This document shows positions 45,057-56,894 of a DNA stretch of 64,000 bases, piece by piece (positions within the stretch are counted from its first letter, which is position 1; each line of letters opens with the position of its first letter). The stretch comes from Plasmopara viticola (Eukaryota > Oomycota > Peronosporomycetes > Peronosporales > Peronosporaceae): NCBI GenBank assembly GCA_001695595.3, contig MBPM02000013.1:248001-312000 (forward strand). Reading direction: 5' to 3'. The translations under genes and the position numbers were made by a program. Under the pieces are notes generated by a model that was not told where the DNA came from, ran no database searches, and saw only the letters and a program-made list of their open reading frames with translations.

Positions 45057-45216
45057 TATATCAGCCTCGACTTTGGCTTTGGCTTTCCAAATACTGGCGT
45101 TCAAGCATCCTTCATGATCATCAAGTATTGCATACGATACTTTATGATCATACGATATCTTAAGATCATGAATAATCCAATATTTGGCAAGCCAAAGACA
45201 AAGTCGAGGCTGATAC
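45057..45216. repeat. Foldback (MITE-like) element, copy A
   Basis: Starts TATATCAGCCTCGACTTTGG and ends with its imperfect inverse (AGTCGAGGCTGATA), with short ATGATC/GTATCG-type iterations between. The outer end is interrupted by the Copia insertion; the missing bases (GATATAGC) resume at 49572. Confidence 0.75.
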
Positions 45217-45361
45217 AATTGAAAATGTTACTTGGGCACTAGTTGGCAAATTGCAAAAGTGAATATATTTATAAGTGCTAATTTTAAGTAGTCATCAACT
45301 GATTGCAGATACCGGTACTTACCGATATGTAGCTGCTGGTCGAGGCGTCGATTCTCCAACA
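45217..45361 (-). repeat. Copia 3' LTR
   Basis: In element sense it begins TGTTGGAGAATCGACG and ends with ACATTTTCAATT. It differs from the 5' LTR at four positions by eye. Confidence 0.9.
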
Positions 45362-48300
45362 CTCCCACTCGACTCGTCAGCACTTGGCGACTTGATGCCC
45401 AACTTGTTCCGAAGATTTTGAAACTGCACAGCGCTGATTGGCTTGGTCATCATGTCGGCCATCATGTCGTTTGTTGAGCAATACTGCAACACCACTTGGC
45501 CATCTTCTACCTTTTCACGAACAAAATGATAACGAATGTCGATGTGCTTGGTGCGCTTGTGAAATTCCGGGTTCTTGGCCAATGCAATGGAGCCCTGATT
45601 GTCCTCGTAAACTGTAACCGCTTCATCAGTTGTCAACTCACCCAACTCGCACAAGAAAGCCTTTAGCCATATAGCCTCTTGTGTTGCCTCCGACAACGCC
45701 ATGTATTCAGCTTCAGTAGATGACAGCGCCATCGTACGTTGCTTCTTGCTTCTCCAGCTGATGCATCCGCCGTTCATCATAAACGCATAGCCGCTCGTGC
45801 TTCTTCTTGTTGCAATATCTCCAGCCCAATCTGCATCCGTGAAACCTCGAAGTCCATCATCGCAGCCCGGTTGGAATTCAATACCATGTGTCCTTGTCCC
45901 TTGAATGTACCTGAAGACCCGCTTGAGTTCTTGCCAATGAGTAGGGCATGGATCTGCCGCAAATTGGCTGAGTACTCCCACTGCTGCCGCGAGGTCTGGT
46001 CGAGTACATACCATGAGATACATGACGCACCCTACTGCATTTCGATAGGGGACTCCAGCCATGGTCACGTCGTGCTTACAACCGTCTTCACGCATATTCT
46101 TTGTCAGTTTGAGGCCCGGATCTTGAGGTGTCTTGACCGGGTTACTGGCATCCATCTTAAAATTGTGCAAAATGTCACTTGCAAACTTATTCTGTCGCAT
46201 CGAAATAACTCCACTTGTCTTGTCTTGCTCAATTTCAATTCCGAGGAAAAACTTGAGCTGGCCCATATCAGTCATCTCGAATCGATTACTTAATGCTTGC
46301 TTGGTATCTTGTAGAATCTTGACACTGCTGCTTGCGAGCACTAAATCATCAACGTAAAGAGCCACAAAGATCATGGCTTAGTCGTTTCGCATCAAGTAAA
46401 TGCAGTGGTCTGACTCACACTTCTTGAACCCAAGCTTAAGCATGAACTCGTCGATGGTCTTGTTCCACATGCGAGGTGACTGTTTCAGGCCGTTAGCGAC
46501 CGCTTGAGCTTGCAAACAAAATCCGGGTGCTCTATATTCACAAAGCCGTCCGGTTGCTCCATGTATATGTCTTCATCCAACGTTCCGTTAAGAAACGCTG
46601 TCTTGACGTCCATTTGATGCAGTGTAAGGCTGTATTTGGCGGCAAGACTAAACAGGGATCCGAATCGATGTGAGCTTCGCCACCGGTGCAAACGTTTCAT
46701 CATAATCAATGCCGTACTTCTGTGAGAAGCCTTTAGCAACAAGACGAGCCTTAAACCTTTCAACTTCCCCGTCTTGATTCTCTTTCACGCGAAAAACCTA
46801 TCTGCATCCAATCGCCTTGCGTCCTTTTGGCAATGGCACAATCTCCCAAGTTTGATTTTTATGCAGGGACTTAACCTCCGAGTCACAGGATCCCTTCCAC
46901 TTTACAGCGTCACTGGATTCCATAGCCGACTTGAATGCAGTCGGCATTTCTCCCACTGAATCCATGACGTAGGCCGCCTCAACATTGAAGCAGTCTTGTG
47001 CTGCTGCCGACATCTCTTTAAGTCCACAACCGTTGCTGAAGATTGTATGCCGCTTAATTCTTGGAATTTCTGTTGCTTTCTCGAGCGATTCATTTCGTTG
47101 GTGACGTTTCCTGCCCACCTCAATGTCAACATCGGAAGAAGTTGCCTCTTCTTCTTGTGATTCTTCATCAGTTTCTTCGACATCTTCGATGACAACCTCT
47201 TCATTGCAGTGATCACGCTTCCCAGTATCAAAGACCATTTCCATAAACCTGGCATCGCGGCTGACTAGCACACGACGAATTTGTAGTTCCTCAAAACGAT
47301 ACGCTTTTTCATGCTCGAAATAACCGATAAAGCGGCAGCGTACCGACCTTGCATCAAGTTTGGTGCGTTTTTCTTTGGGCACCGTGACAAATGCGTGGCA
47401 ACCAAACACCTTAAGCTTTGCCAGCAATGGCTTTTTACCGGTCCAAATTTGGTGAGGTGACTTGTCGTGAGAAACAGCGCGTGTAGGACAACGGTTTCGT
47501 AGGAATGCAGCGGTCATAACTGCTTCGCCCCAGTATTTTTTTGGTAATCCAGCGTGTTCCATCATGCGCCTCGCGCACTCAACCAACGTTCGGTTCATGC
47601 GCTCAGCCACTCCATTCGGCTGTGGTGTGTACGGTGGGGTGAACTTTTGAGCGATTCCCCGGTCACTGCAAAACTTGGCCATTCTGTGCGATGTATATTC
47701 TCCACCATTTTCACTGCGAAGCGACTTTACTCGATCTCCGGTCTGCGTTTCAGCAAGCGCGACATTTCAGCAAACATGGTAGAAACTTCGGATTTGTTGC
47801 GCAGCAAGTATACCGTGCAAAAGTGTGATTTGTCATCAATAAATGCGACGAAATATCGCTTTCCACTAAAAGTAGGCGTCCGCATAGGGCCACCAACATC
47901 ACTGTGGATGACATCCAGCACTTGTTTCGCACGGTTAGGTGATGACTTGATGTAGCTTGTACGGGTTTGTTTGCCAAACGAACATCCGTCACACGCCTCC
48001 CACTGCTTAACAGACGCAATGTCAATACCAGTTCCATAGTTTTTCTTAACAATGGCATCCAATCCACTAAAGCCAATGTGACCAAGTCGAAGGTGCCAGA
48101 GGTACGAATTGGTGTCCAATGGCATTCCATCGAAGTTGTCACATTTGCCGTCTCAGCTGGAGTTGGTGTCATGCATAGCTTGAACAAACCCTTTCACCAA
48201 GCTGCCATCGCAAACCTTTTGCATTTGCAAAGCAACCATCTCGCTCAAAGGTAACTGATCCGACATCCTTCGTAAAACGGCCCACTGAGAACAAATTTCG

Positions 48301-49428
48301 CAGTAGTTTCGGAATGTGCCACACACGTGTAAGTACACCTTTCTTGATTCCACGTGGTGTTTGCATTGACATAACTATGTCACCCGTTCCAACCGCTTGA
48401 ACAATACCGTCATCAGCGAGGTGTACGTCCACCGCAGACATGACCTTGTAGTTGATCATATACTCTTTCGAGTACGTCATATGCTGAGTTGCACCCAAGT
48501 CTACCAGCCAAACACTGCTTGACTTTGTAGCACTTGTGTCACCACCCACCGAAAATAGAAAGTCGCTAGAAACATCTTCAACTTGTGCGACATTCGCACG
48601 CTGTGGCTTTTGCCGCTCCGCATTATCACGAATTCGCGCGGGACACTTGGCAATCCAATGGCCTTGTCCCCCACAGTAATGGCAAGATCCACTTGTCTTC
48701 GCCTGCACAAGACGTCCTTTGCGCTTGTTGTTATCATTAGCCATGAACGCTTGCCCTTGGTTGTGCGCGGCTCCATCGATGCCGCCACCCTGTTCCTTGC
48801 GCTTCATGTCTTCATGTAGTACCCGAGACGTCACGAGATCCCACGTCAGTGAATCAGCACGTGACTCTAGTGCCGTGATGAGAAGTTGGTACGATTCACT
48901 CAAACTACTCAGAAGCGTGATAACCAAGTCGTCCTCGCTAACCGGAGCCCCGATCGCATCGAGCTGCTCCGCTAGTGTCTTCAACTTGTTAATGTGCTGA
49001 AGCACATCATCACCTTCAACCATTGTTGCTGTCAGGAAACGTCGACGAAGGAAGAGTCGATTGGCGAGGCTCTTCTTCTCAAAATGTCCTTCGAGTCTTG
49101 ACCATGCATCATGCGCGCCAGTCGCAGAACGAACCAGTGGCAGCTGCGAATCTTCCATCGCGAGACAGATGATCGCAAGCGCCTTGCGTGACTTCCTCTT
49201 ATAGGTTCCTTGGTCCAGCGAAGTGACGCATTGCTCCAACTTAATCTCGCCACTTGCCACGTCCCACAGATCTTTCTCCTCCAACACCATCTGCATCTTG
49301 AATTTCCAGCTGTGGAAGTTGGTGCCGTCGAACTTGTTAATCCGGCTTGGCGTAGACGCGTCCATGGTGGCGAAGGCAGAGTCAGGGGGCGGGAAGGCAG
49401 AGTCGGCGGGGCTTGGGCTCATAACCAA
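45319..49428 (-). pseudogene. Copia gag-pol polyprotein, several breaks
   Basis: Frame 49428-48169 holds gag, the knuckle C-H-Y-C-G-G-Q-G-H-W-I-A-K-C and the protease motif, where the active-site D-S-G is changed to D-L-G. Frame 48125-47727 holds the integrase zinc part (H-L-R-L-G-H-I) and the first catalytic aspartate. Frame 47682-46798 continues integrase (P-Q-P-N-G-V-A-E-R-M-N-R) and ends where tryptophan has become a TAG. Frame 46374-45319 has Y-V-D-D-L-V-L-A of the reverse transcriptase and the RNase H blocks D-A-D-W-A-G-D and S-S-T-E-A-E-Y. At least three frameshifts or stops separate these, so no functional polyprotein is made. Confidence 0.9.
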
Positions 49429-49571
49429 TTGAAAATGTTACTTGGGCACTAGTTGGCAAATTGCAAAAGTGTATATATTTATTAGTGCTAATTCTAAGTA
49501 GTCATCAACTGATTGCAGATACCGGTACTTACCGATATGTAGTTGCTGGTCGAGGCGTCGATTCTCCAACA
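49427..49571 (-). repeat. Copia 5' LTR
   Basis: Near-identical partner of 45217-45361. The element's primer-binding site lies just inside it, at 49413-49428. Confidence 0.9.
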
Positions 49572-49701
49572 GATATAGCAGACTACAAGCACTACCATGC
49601 AACGGAATACCGTAGCCCTTTTCTTAGGTTTCGCATAAATTCAGGTTTCTGACCTTTGCTTTATGCTTAGAGGCGCAAATCGCTATCATTGGTCTCCCTC
49701 A

Positions 49702-49788
49702 AAATGTGCACCACCCGTATTGTCGATTTTTATTCGTCTACAAGCACCGAAGACGAATAAAAATCGACAATACGGGTGGTGCACATTT
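49702..49788. repeat. Perfect promoter palindrome, copy A
   Basis: Arms 49702-49739 and 49751-49788 are exact 38-bp inverse complements around an 11-base spacer. It ends 45 bp before the start codon of carboxypeptidase copy A. As RNA or single-stranded DNA it would form a very stable hairpin. Whether it is part of the transcript is unknown. Confidence 0.95.
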
Positions 49789-49833
49789 CGAGTTAGACCT
49801 AATTCTTCACTCAAGTCTTTTATCACGCGTGCC

Positions 49834-51885
49834 ATGCTTACCTCCGTGTCGCTGGCTTGTGTGGGCGTCGTTCTCCTCCACGCTGTCACTGCCACTCCAT
49901 CGTCTCCTATTGCCTACCGGACGTATGCAGAGATAACCAAGTACTTACTGGAGCTCAATGCCACGTTTCCAGATGTCGTACAGGTGTCAGTAGCTCAAGA
50001 CACGTATGGGCTACCATACCCTGAAGACCTTCAGTGTATCACAAACGACTTTACGAACGACACGGAGCCCTGTAAACAATTTGTTGTTCATCTAACCAAT
50101 CATTCGACGCTTGAAAATGATCCAGAACGGCCTGAAGTCTTTATCAGTGGCGCGGTCCATGGCAACGAACGCATTGGTCCCAATGCTGCCATTGAGCTGG
50201 TCGCGCTCTTTGCCTACGCAACGTCAACTTATGGTACCGCGAACACGACAAAGCCACTGCCTAGTACACAACGATGGCTGAAGGAGCTAGTGAATGCGAG
50301 AAATGTGCTCGTGATGCCCATGACGAACGCTTACGGCTACTCACACAACCATCGCGAAGAACTGACGGTCGATCCGAACCGTGATTATAATTATATGCGA
50401 TCTGGAACCGAGTGTATGCAAGCAATGACATCTCGTGTTGTTAACGAGATTTGGAGAGACCATATTTTTCAATTAGCAGTGACTTTCCATGCTGGCACGC
50501 AAGCCGTGGCGTACGAATGGGGCACACCCGACCACTATCTTGATGGAAATGAAGAAAATCCGAGTGAAAAGTCTCCTGATGACGTTGCCCAGATACAACT
50601 TACCAACACGTTGGCGAACTTTGCGGGCGTCTTTCCAGATGGACAACTCTATCCGACAGGCACGATGAATGACATCGTTTACGGTGTCACGGGTGCGTCT
50701 TTTTCGATCATCATAAGGTGAATATTGTCATAGCACTAACATGCAAAGCATTGTAGGTGGAATGGAGGACTGGGGCTATGCGGCGTCGTGGGAGAATCAG
50801 TTTTACGACTTGGAAGCACAGCCTTTTCAACCGTGTGAGCCCTCGACGTTTGGGGGGTATCCGAAAGAGAAGACAATTTACAACAACATTACTCATCGTG
50901 CGTTTAACATTCTAGTCGAGACTTCGAATAGCAAAGAGCCAGAAGTGGCAGAGTTGGGTGACTTGAAGGAACTGTATAACGCAAATATTGATTTTTTTCG
51001 AACGGAAGGAGCGGCGACTGAATTTGTGGGGCACGTACCACGAAATGTCCGTCTGGCGCTCATGATGATTGAAATGGCGCAGCCTATGATCCGATGGGTC
51101 GATGCCGCAAGGCCGTCTCAAAGCTCAGAGACTGGAGATGGCTTTCCTACTACGAGCTTGTATACTGCAAAAGCCGATCAAGTCAATGAGATGGGCTGCG
51201 GTGCATTAGCTTGGAAGCGCAACGAGGTTGCGACGTGTAGCGGTCTGTATTGCAAAGTGGAGACTTCTAGTTTTTCCAAGGTACAGGTCGCGTGGGAGGT
51301 GCTGGGAGCACTTACTGTTGATAGCACTTATGTTCAAGTATCCTCGAACAAGAGCTTTGATCACGAGGTCATCTTGCTCGAGACGACAGTGGAAACAGGA
51401 ACCACACGACGTTTCTATGACTTTGCAGCCAATGCTTCTCAAGCAGCGAATGCAAGTGTAGACACAATGGGAACATCTCTCTTTGTTACATGCCTTGATC
51501 TAGGTAACGTCACGTCAGAGACGTTGTACGTTCGAGCTGTAGCAACTGTTGACCAGGTAAATGGGTGGTCTCTATCCTTTTACTTTTGGTCTGAAGCTAA
51601 GACGTGGTTTACTATAGGTTTGGAAAATTCAAGGGACTGGAGACTCTGCACCTTCACCTCGCGTACCGCCACAGTCTCACTTGGTGAATGCTCGGACAAA
51701 TCCAGACTGGGACTTTGAGTGGAATGGCCATCGAGTAAAGGCTGCTCTTGAATGGACATCACCGGTGTGTGGACTAGATTGGTTGATTGTTTGTTGTGGT
51801 GCTAGTTGCTTACCTTGGCTGACATTGCTAGGTTATTACCGTCGAAATGTCAAAGAGTTCCAATGTGGCAAAAAGCTGCACCTGA
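49834..51885 (+). CDS. M14 zinc carboxypeptidase, soluble form, copy A
   Basis: A secretory metallocarboxypeptidase that removes C-terminal residues from peptides. Exons 49834-50692, 50757-51556, 51618-51764 and 51832-51885 give 619 residues. Signal peptide about 1-20. Zinc ligands are H109 and E112 (V-H-G-N-E) and H219 (T-F-H-A-G-T). Substrate-binding N182-R183 lies in D-P-N-R-D-Y-N-Y, and the catalytic glutamate in N-I-L-V-E-T-S of exon 2. Intron 1 (64 bp, GTGCGT donor, CTAAC branch) restores V-T-G-G-M-E-D-W-G-Y; without it the frame stops. Exon 4 encodes only 17 residues and stops, where copy C continues into a membrane anchor. Without splicing intron 3 a different short hydrophobic C-terminus would result. 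Confidence 0.85.
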
Positions 51886-52795
51886 ACAGGCTATTCAAGA
51901 TCTCGTTACATCACGCTAGAAGAATCCTGTGTAGATGACCACTTTGTAAATGGTTTTCGCTCTGCATTGTAGTAAGCCAAAACTCAGATACATGCTCTGC
52001 GCTTTACATACAATTCTTTTGGCTATGTGACTAGAGAAAGCTTTGTCGCAAGCCAGCTTATAATAAGCATTTCGATCTTGACTTTCTTCTGCGTACGTTC
52101 AGCCCACCCCATGTGTCTTGATTCTTAAATATGCCAGCCACTTTCCACTCTAGCAAAACGCCACAGTCACAGTCGGCTTGAATGAATGCCATTTTTCCCG
52201 TTTCCATCTTAGAGTTGCCGAACGAGGTGATGAGGTTTCTTAGTACCTCTAGTTCTTCCGACGGTCTTTATCGAAGTCGCCGGAGAATGCAAAATCCGGG
52301 TCCTTACTTCTAGCAGGATGCGGTTAAGCTCACTGACCAATGTTGGTGCTCTCAGAGTCAAGCTTTGTGGAATGTGACTTGTTGAGGCAATATCATTAAC
52401 GTTTATGGACTGACAGGAAAGTTCTGTTGTCTGGTTTTTTTGCTAATGCCAAGAACTATTTTTCTAAAGGTGGGCAGTCCAAGGTACCACATGCCCATGT
52501 GAAAATTAGTGTGGCTAGAAATTACAGCTCTTACATTGAGAAGTTTGTAAGGTTGCATCAGTTGTGAGATACCATGTTTTCACTCCACCACGGGGGTATA
52601 AGTGTACTCACTGTTTTCTATCGCCTGGTGGTCCACTGACACCTCCGTCTTCGGGCACTTTTTAAAAAGATGATCCAGAGTGATGCAGATGTTTCGATGA
52701 GAACTTACCTGAATATTTGAACGCTAAAGCTACAAAAGCATTAAACTAGAAGCCCTCAGACAGTCTTAGACGAGCGGCCACACGAAAGACCTCGT
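51886..52795. other. Downstream part of unit A with gene fragment
   Basis: The minus strand at about 52090-52385 carries the same protein-like stretch as 56592-56894, but an extra T near 52274 shifts the frame. The rest is non-coding. Confidence 0.5.
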
Positions 52796-52839
52796 CCATT
52801 TCGACAAGAAAGCTATTTCTCACGGGTTAAGATCCGACC

Positions 52840-53706
52840 TAGGATGACAGCGATGATATTGGTAATACTGGAGACCACGATGAAGAGGGCGAAGCCAAAG
52901 ACGACATTCTTCAAAACAATATTCGAGTAATGCTAATGGCCGAAGTCACAAAGCAGTAAATGATGGGCACTCACCGCCGGGGATGCCAACGCGTGTCACG
53001 AGGTCAACTCACTGTCTGAGCGATGACAGGCCATAGCACTCGCGGGAAATTTATGAATACTAAGGCAGCGCATTATCCTTTGGTGTGGCTGCAAAATAAG
53101 CATACAAATAAGGGAGACTAAAACGCAACATGCAAGAAATTGTCACCGCTACAAGAACTTTATCAGGCACCCATTTTTAATTAGCCTGACAAGATAATCC
53201 ATTAAATGTTGTTTGCGACGCTTGGAACAAAGGTTTGTGATTGCACGTTTCAAAAACTAGGTGGATGTAAGTCATGTCCTTCTGGTGCAGGCAGCTCTAA
53301 GTTAGCAAGCAGAATCATTTCGCTCATGACAGAATAATTTGCCATAAAGCACACACAGGTAAAGTTTAAGACATCTTCTGGAATCGTAACTATTCGTAAC
53401 ATACTAAGACCACGTATCTTAGCGGATAGCAATTTATACGCCATTCTTAACCCTGCGACTGACAAGGGGGCTGATATTCGTTTCAAAATTCAATTTCTGC
53501 ATCAGCTTTAAACCAGACGAACTTAAAGTGCTTTGTCGAATGCACTTTCGCGCAGGTCTGATTGTGTGCTGACCTATACTAGTCGGGCCGTAAGTTTTTC
53601 TGACGAACAAATTCGTCAGGCATAAGAAAGTTAAGGCAATTTGGAGCGATTTTTTATTACAAACAAAAACATTGTCAAATAAAAAGCCCTTCGGCAACGA
53701 ACGCAA
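52840..53706 (-). pseudogene. Membrane-protein pseudogene fragments, unit B
   Basis: Same exon-like pieces as 43930-44990 with independent stops. The frames 53250-53486 and 53434-53706 keep L-N-F-T-C-V-C-F-M-A-N-Y-S and A-K-I-R-G-L-S-M-L. The family is not recognised. Confidence 0.5.
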
Positions 53707-53954
53707 TTCGATCGTTTTAAGTAGATATATGCTCTGCTTTACTAAAAATCATCGAGAAGATTCGGCCAGATTGTCGAGCCAGACGACGAATATTTGAACT
53801 AAAGGGTTCTTCCGAAGGCAAATGCTGAATTAATAGTGGTCATTCAGATCGAGAGCCTTCTGTATGATGTTCACCACATACTCACGTCCATTCAGATTGC
53901 TAATCATGCAGATAACTGCGACATCTACTAACGCATTAAGCCCGCAGCTGGAAC

Positions 53955-54115
53955 TATATCAGCCTCGACTTTGGCTTTGGCTTTCCAAATTCTGGCGGTC
54001 AAGCATCCTTCATGATCCTCAAGTATTGCATACGATACTTCATGAGCATACGATACTCTAAGATCATAAATAATCCAATATTTGGCAAGCCAAACACAAA
54101 GTCGAGGCTGATATA
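53955..54115. repeat. Foldback (MITE-like) element, copy B
   Basis: A complete copy of about 160 bp. The left end TATATCAGCCTCGACTTTGG and right end AAAGTCGAGGCTGATATA are inverse over about 35 bp with a few mismatches. The middle has ATGATC and GATACT iterations. It shows the uninterrupted Copia target. Confidence 0.8.
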
Positions 54116-54234
54116 GCAAACTACAAGCACTACCATGCAACGGAATACCGTAGCCCATTGCGTAGGGTTCGCATAAATCAGGTTTCTGACCTTTGCTTTA
54201 TGCTTAGAGGCGCAAATCGCTCTCATTGGTCTCC

Positions 54235-54329
54235 CTCAAAATGTGCACCACCCGTATTGTCGATTTTTATTCGTCTACGGTACTTGTAGACGAATAAAAA
54301 TCGACAATACGGGTGGTGCACATTTTGAG
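54235..54329. repeat. Perfect promoter palindrome, copy B
   Basis: Arms 54235-54278 and 54286-54329 are exact 44-bp inverse complements around the 7-base spacer GGTACTT. It ends 41 bp before the start codon of carboxypeptidase copy B. Copy C has only one arm, followed by AAGTACC, the inverse complement of this spacer. Confidence 0.95.
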
Positions 54330-54370
54330 TTAGACCTAATTCTTCACTCAAGTCTTCTATCTCGCGTGCC

Positions 54371-56422
54371 ATGCTTGCCTCCGTGTCGCTGGCTTGTGTG
54401 GGCGTCGTTCTCCTCCACGCTGTCACTGCCACTCCATCGTCTCCTATTGCCTACCGGACGTATGCAGAGATAACCAAGTACTTACTGGAGCTCAATGCCA
54501 CGTTTCCAGATGTCGTACAGGTGTCAGTAGCTCAAGACACGTATGGGCTACCATACCCTGAAGACCTTCAGTGTATCACAAACGACGTTACGAACGACAC
54601 GGAGCCCTGTAAACAATTTGTAGTTCATCTAACCAATCATTCGACGCTTGAAAATGATCCAGAACGGCCTGAAGTCTTTATCAGTGGCGCGGTCCATGGC
54701 AACGAACGCATTGGTCCCAATGCTGCCATTGAGCTGGTCGCGCTCTTTGCCTACGCAACGTCAACTTATGGCACCGCGAACACGACAAAGCCACTGCCTA
54801 GTACACAACGATGGCTGAAGGAGCTAGTGAATGCGAGAAATGTGCTCGTGATGCCCATGACGAATGCTTATGGCTACTCACACAACCATCGCGAAGAACT
54901 GACGGTCGATCCGAACCGTGATTATAATTATATGCGATCTGGAGCCGACTGTATGCAAGCAATGACATCTCGTGTTGTTAACGAGATTTGGAGAGACCAT
55001 ATTTTTCAATTAGCAGTGACTTTCCATGCTGGCACGCAAGCCGTGGCGTACGAATGGGGCACACCCGACCACTATCTTGATGGAAATGAAGAAAATCCGA
55101 GTGAAAAGTCTCCTGATGACGTTGCCCAGATACAACTTACCAACACGTTGGCGAACTTTGCGGGCGTCTTTCCAGATGGACAACTCTATCCGACAGGCAC
55201 GATGAATGACATCGTTTACGGTGTCACAGGTGCGTCTTTTTCGATCATCATAAGGTGAATATTGTCATAGCACTAACATGCAAAGCATTGTAGGTGGAAT
55301 GGAGGACTGGGGCTATGCGGCGTCGTGGGAGAATCAGTTTTACGACTTGGAAGCACAGCCTTTTCAACCGTGTGAGCCCTCGACGTTTGGGGGATATCCG
55401 AAAGAGAAGACAATTTACAACAACATTACTCATCGTGCGTTTAACATTCTAGTCGAGACTTCGAATAGCAAAGAGCCAGAAGTGGCAGAGTTGGGTGACT
55501 TGAAGGAACTGTATAACGCAAATATTGATTTTTTTCGAACGGAAGGAGCGACGACTGAATTTGTGGGGCACGTACCACGAAATGTCCGTTTGGCGCTTAT
55601 GATGATTGAAATGGCGCAGCCTATGATCCGATGGGTTGATGCCGCAAGGCCGTCTCAAAGCTCAGAGATTGGAGATGGCTTTCCTACTACGAGCTTGTAT
55701 ACTGCAAAAGCCGATCAAGTCAATGAGATGGGCTGCGGTGCATCAGCTTGGAAGCGCAACGAGGTTGCGACGTGTAGCGGTCTGTATTGCAAAGTGGAGA
55801 CTTCTAGTTTTTCCAAGGTACAGGTCGCGTGGGAGGTGCTGGGAGCACTTACTGTTGATAGCACTTATGTTCAAGTATCCTCGAACAAGAGCTTTGATCA
55901 CGAGGTCATCTTGCTCGAGACGACAGTGGAAACAGGAACCACACGACGTTTCTATGACTTTGCAGCCAATGCTTCTCAAGCAGCGAATGCAAGTGTAGAC
56001 ACAATGGGAACATCTCTTTTTGTTACATGCCTTGATCTAGGTAACGTCACGTCAGAGACGTTGTACGTTCGAGCTGTAGCAACTGTCGACCAGGTAAATG
56101 GGTGGTCTCTATCCTTTTACTTTTGGTCTGAAGCTAAGACGTGGTTTTCTATAGGTTTGGAAAATACAAGGGACTGGAGACTCTGCACCTTCACCTCGCG
56201 TACCGCCACAGTCTCACTTGGTGAATGCTCGGACAAATCCAGACTGGGACTTTGAGTGGAATGGCCATCGAGTAAAGGCTGCTCTTGAATGGACATCACC
56301 GGTGTGTGGACTAGATTGGTTAATTGTTTGTTGTGGTGCTATTTGCTTACCTTGGCTGACATTGCTAGGTTATTACCGTCGAAATGTCAAAGAGTTCCAA
56401 TGTGGCAAAAAGCTGCACCTGA
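54371..56422 (+). CDS. M14 zinc carboxypeptidase, soluble form, copy B
   Basis: Same gene structure as copy A: exons 54371-55229, 55294-56093, 56155-56301 and 56369-56422, giving 619 residues. Zinc ligands (V-H-G-N-E and T-F-H-A-G-T), D-P-N-R-D-Y-N-Y and N-I-L-V-E-T-S are all kept. Differences from A are few and scattered (for example F to V at residue 73). Exon 4 again ends after S-S-N-V-A-K-S-C-T, so no membrane anchor is encoded. The frame is intact, so the tandem copies are under some constraint or very young. Confidence 0.85.
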
Positions 56423-56591
56423 ACAAGTGATTCAAGATCTCGTTACATCACGCTAGAAGATTCCTGTGTAGATCACTTTGTAAATGGTTTTTGCTCTGCA
56501 TTGTACTAAGCCAAAACTCAGATACATGCTCTGCGCTTTACATACAATTCTTTTGGCTATGTGACTAGAGAAAGCTTTGTCGCAAGCCAGC

Positions 56592-56894
56592 TTATAATAA
56601 GCATTTCGATCTTGACTTTCTTCTGCGTACGTTCAGCCCACCCCGTGTGTCTTGATTCTTAAATATGCCAGCCACTTTCCACTCTAGCAAAACGCCACAG
56701 TCACAGTCGGCTTGAATGAATGCCATTTTTCCCGTTTCCATCTTAGAGTTGCCGAACGAGGTGATAAGGTTTCTTAGTACCTCTAGTTCTTCCGACGGTC
56801 TTATCGAAGTCGCCGGAGAATGCAAAATCCGGGTCCTTACTTCTAGCAGGATGCGGTTAAGCTCACTGACCAATGTTGGTGCTCTCAGAGTCAA
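56592..56894 (-). pseudogene. Unidentified gene fragment downstream of copy B
   Basis: A frame of 100 codons, A-P-T-L-V-S-E-L-N-R-I-L-L and G-V-L-L-E-W-K-V-A-G-I-F, protein-like but not recognised. The same stretch in unit A (52090-52385) is frameshifted, and neither has visible flanking exons. It was probably carried along in the duplication. Confidence 0.4.

Larger units (their letters stand above)
45217..49571 (-). mobile_element. Copia (Ty1) LTR retrotransposon, full length but broken
   Basis: Two LTRs of about 142-145 bp bracket one Copia-type polyprotein read on the minus strand: gag with CCHC zinc knuckle, protease, integrase, reverse transcriptase, RNase H. Next to the 5' LTR, TTGGTTATGAGCCC fits an initiator-Met tRNA primer-binding site. 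Before the 3' LTR there is the purine-rich GAGTGGGAG. The flanks GATAC (45212-45216) and GATAT (49572-49576) are a 5-bp target-site duplication with one mismatch. The empty site is intact in unit B near 54108. Confidence 0.92.
43905..52795. repeat. Tandem duplication unit A (contains Copia insert)
   Basis: Homologous over its length to unit B (52810-57235), except that the Copia element 45217-49571 is present only here and about 400 bp around 52440-52560 differ. Coding coordinates of the carboxypeptidases in A and B differ by exactly 4537 over the whole gene, so no indel separates them there. Confidence 0.85.

Noticed and set aside
50719..50749. 31-bp intron between the first two carboxypeptidase frames
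   Set aside because: The 64-bp alternative 50693-50756 has a better donor and gives the family motif G-G-M-E-D-W without extra residues.
51681..51938. Hydrophobic C-terminal frame (L-D-W-L-I-V-C-C-G) as a membrane anchor of copy A
   Set aside because: It needs retention of a 67-bp intron with a GTGTGT donor and CTAG acceptor that is conserved in all three copies. Splicing it gives the copy C anchor, so the hydrophobic stretch is probably intronic.
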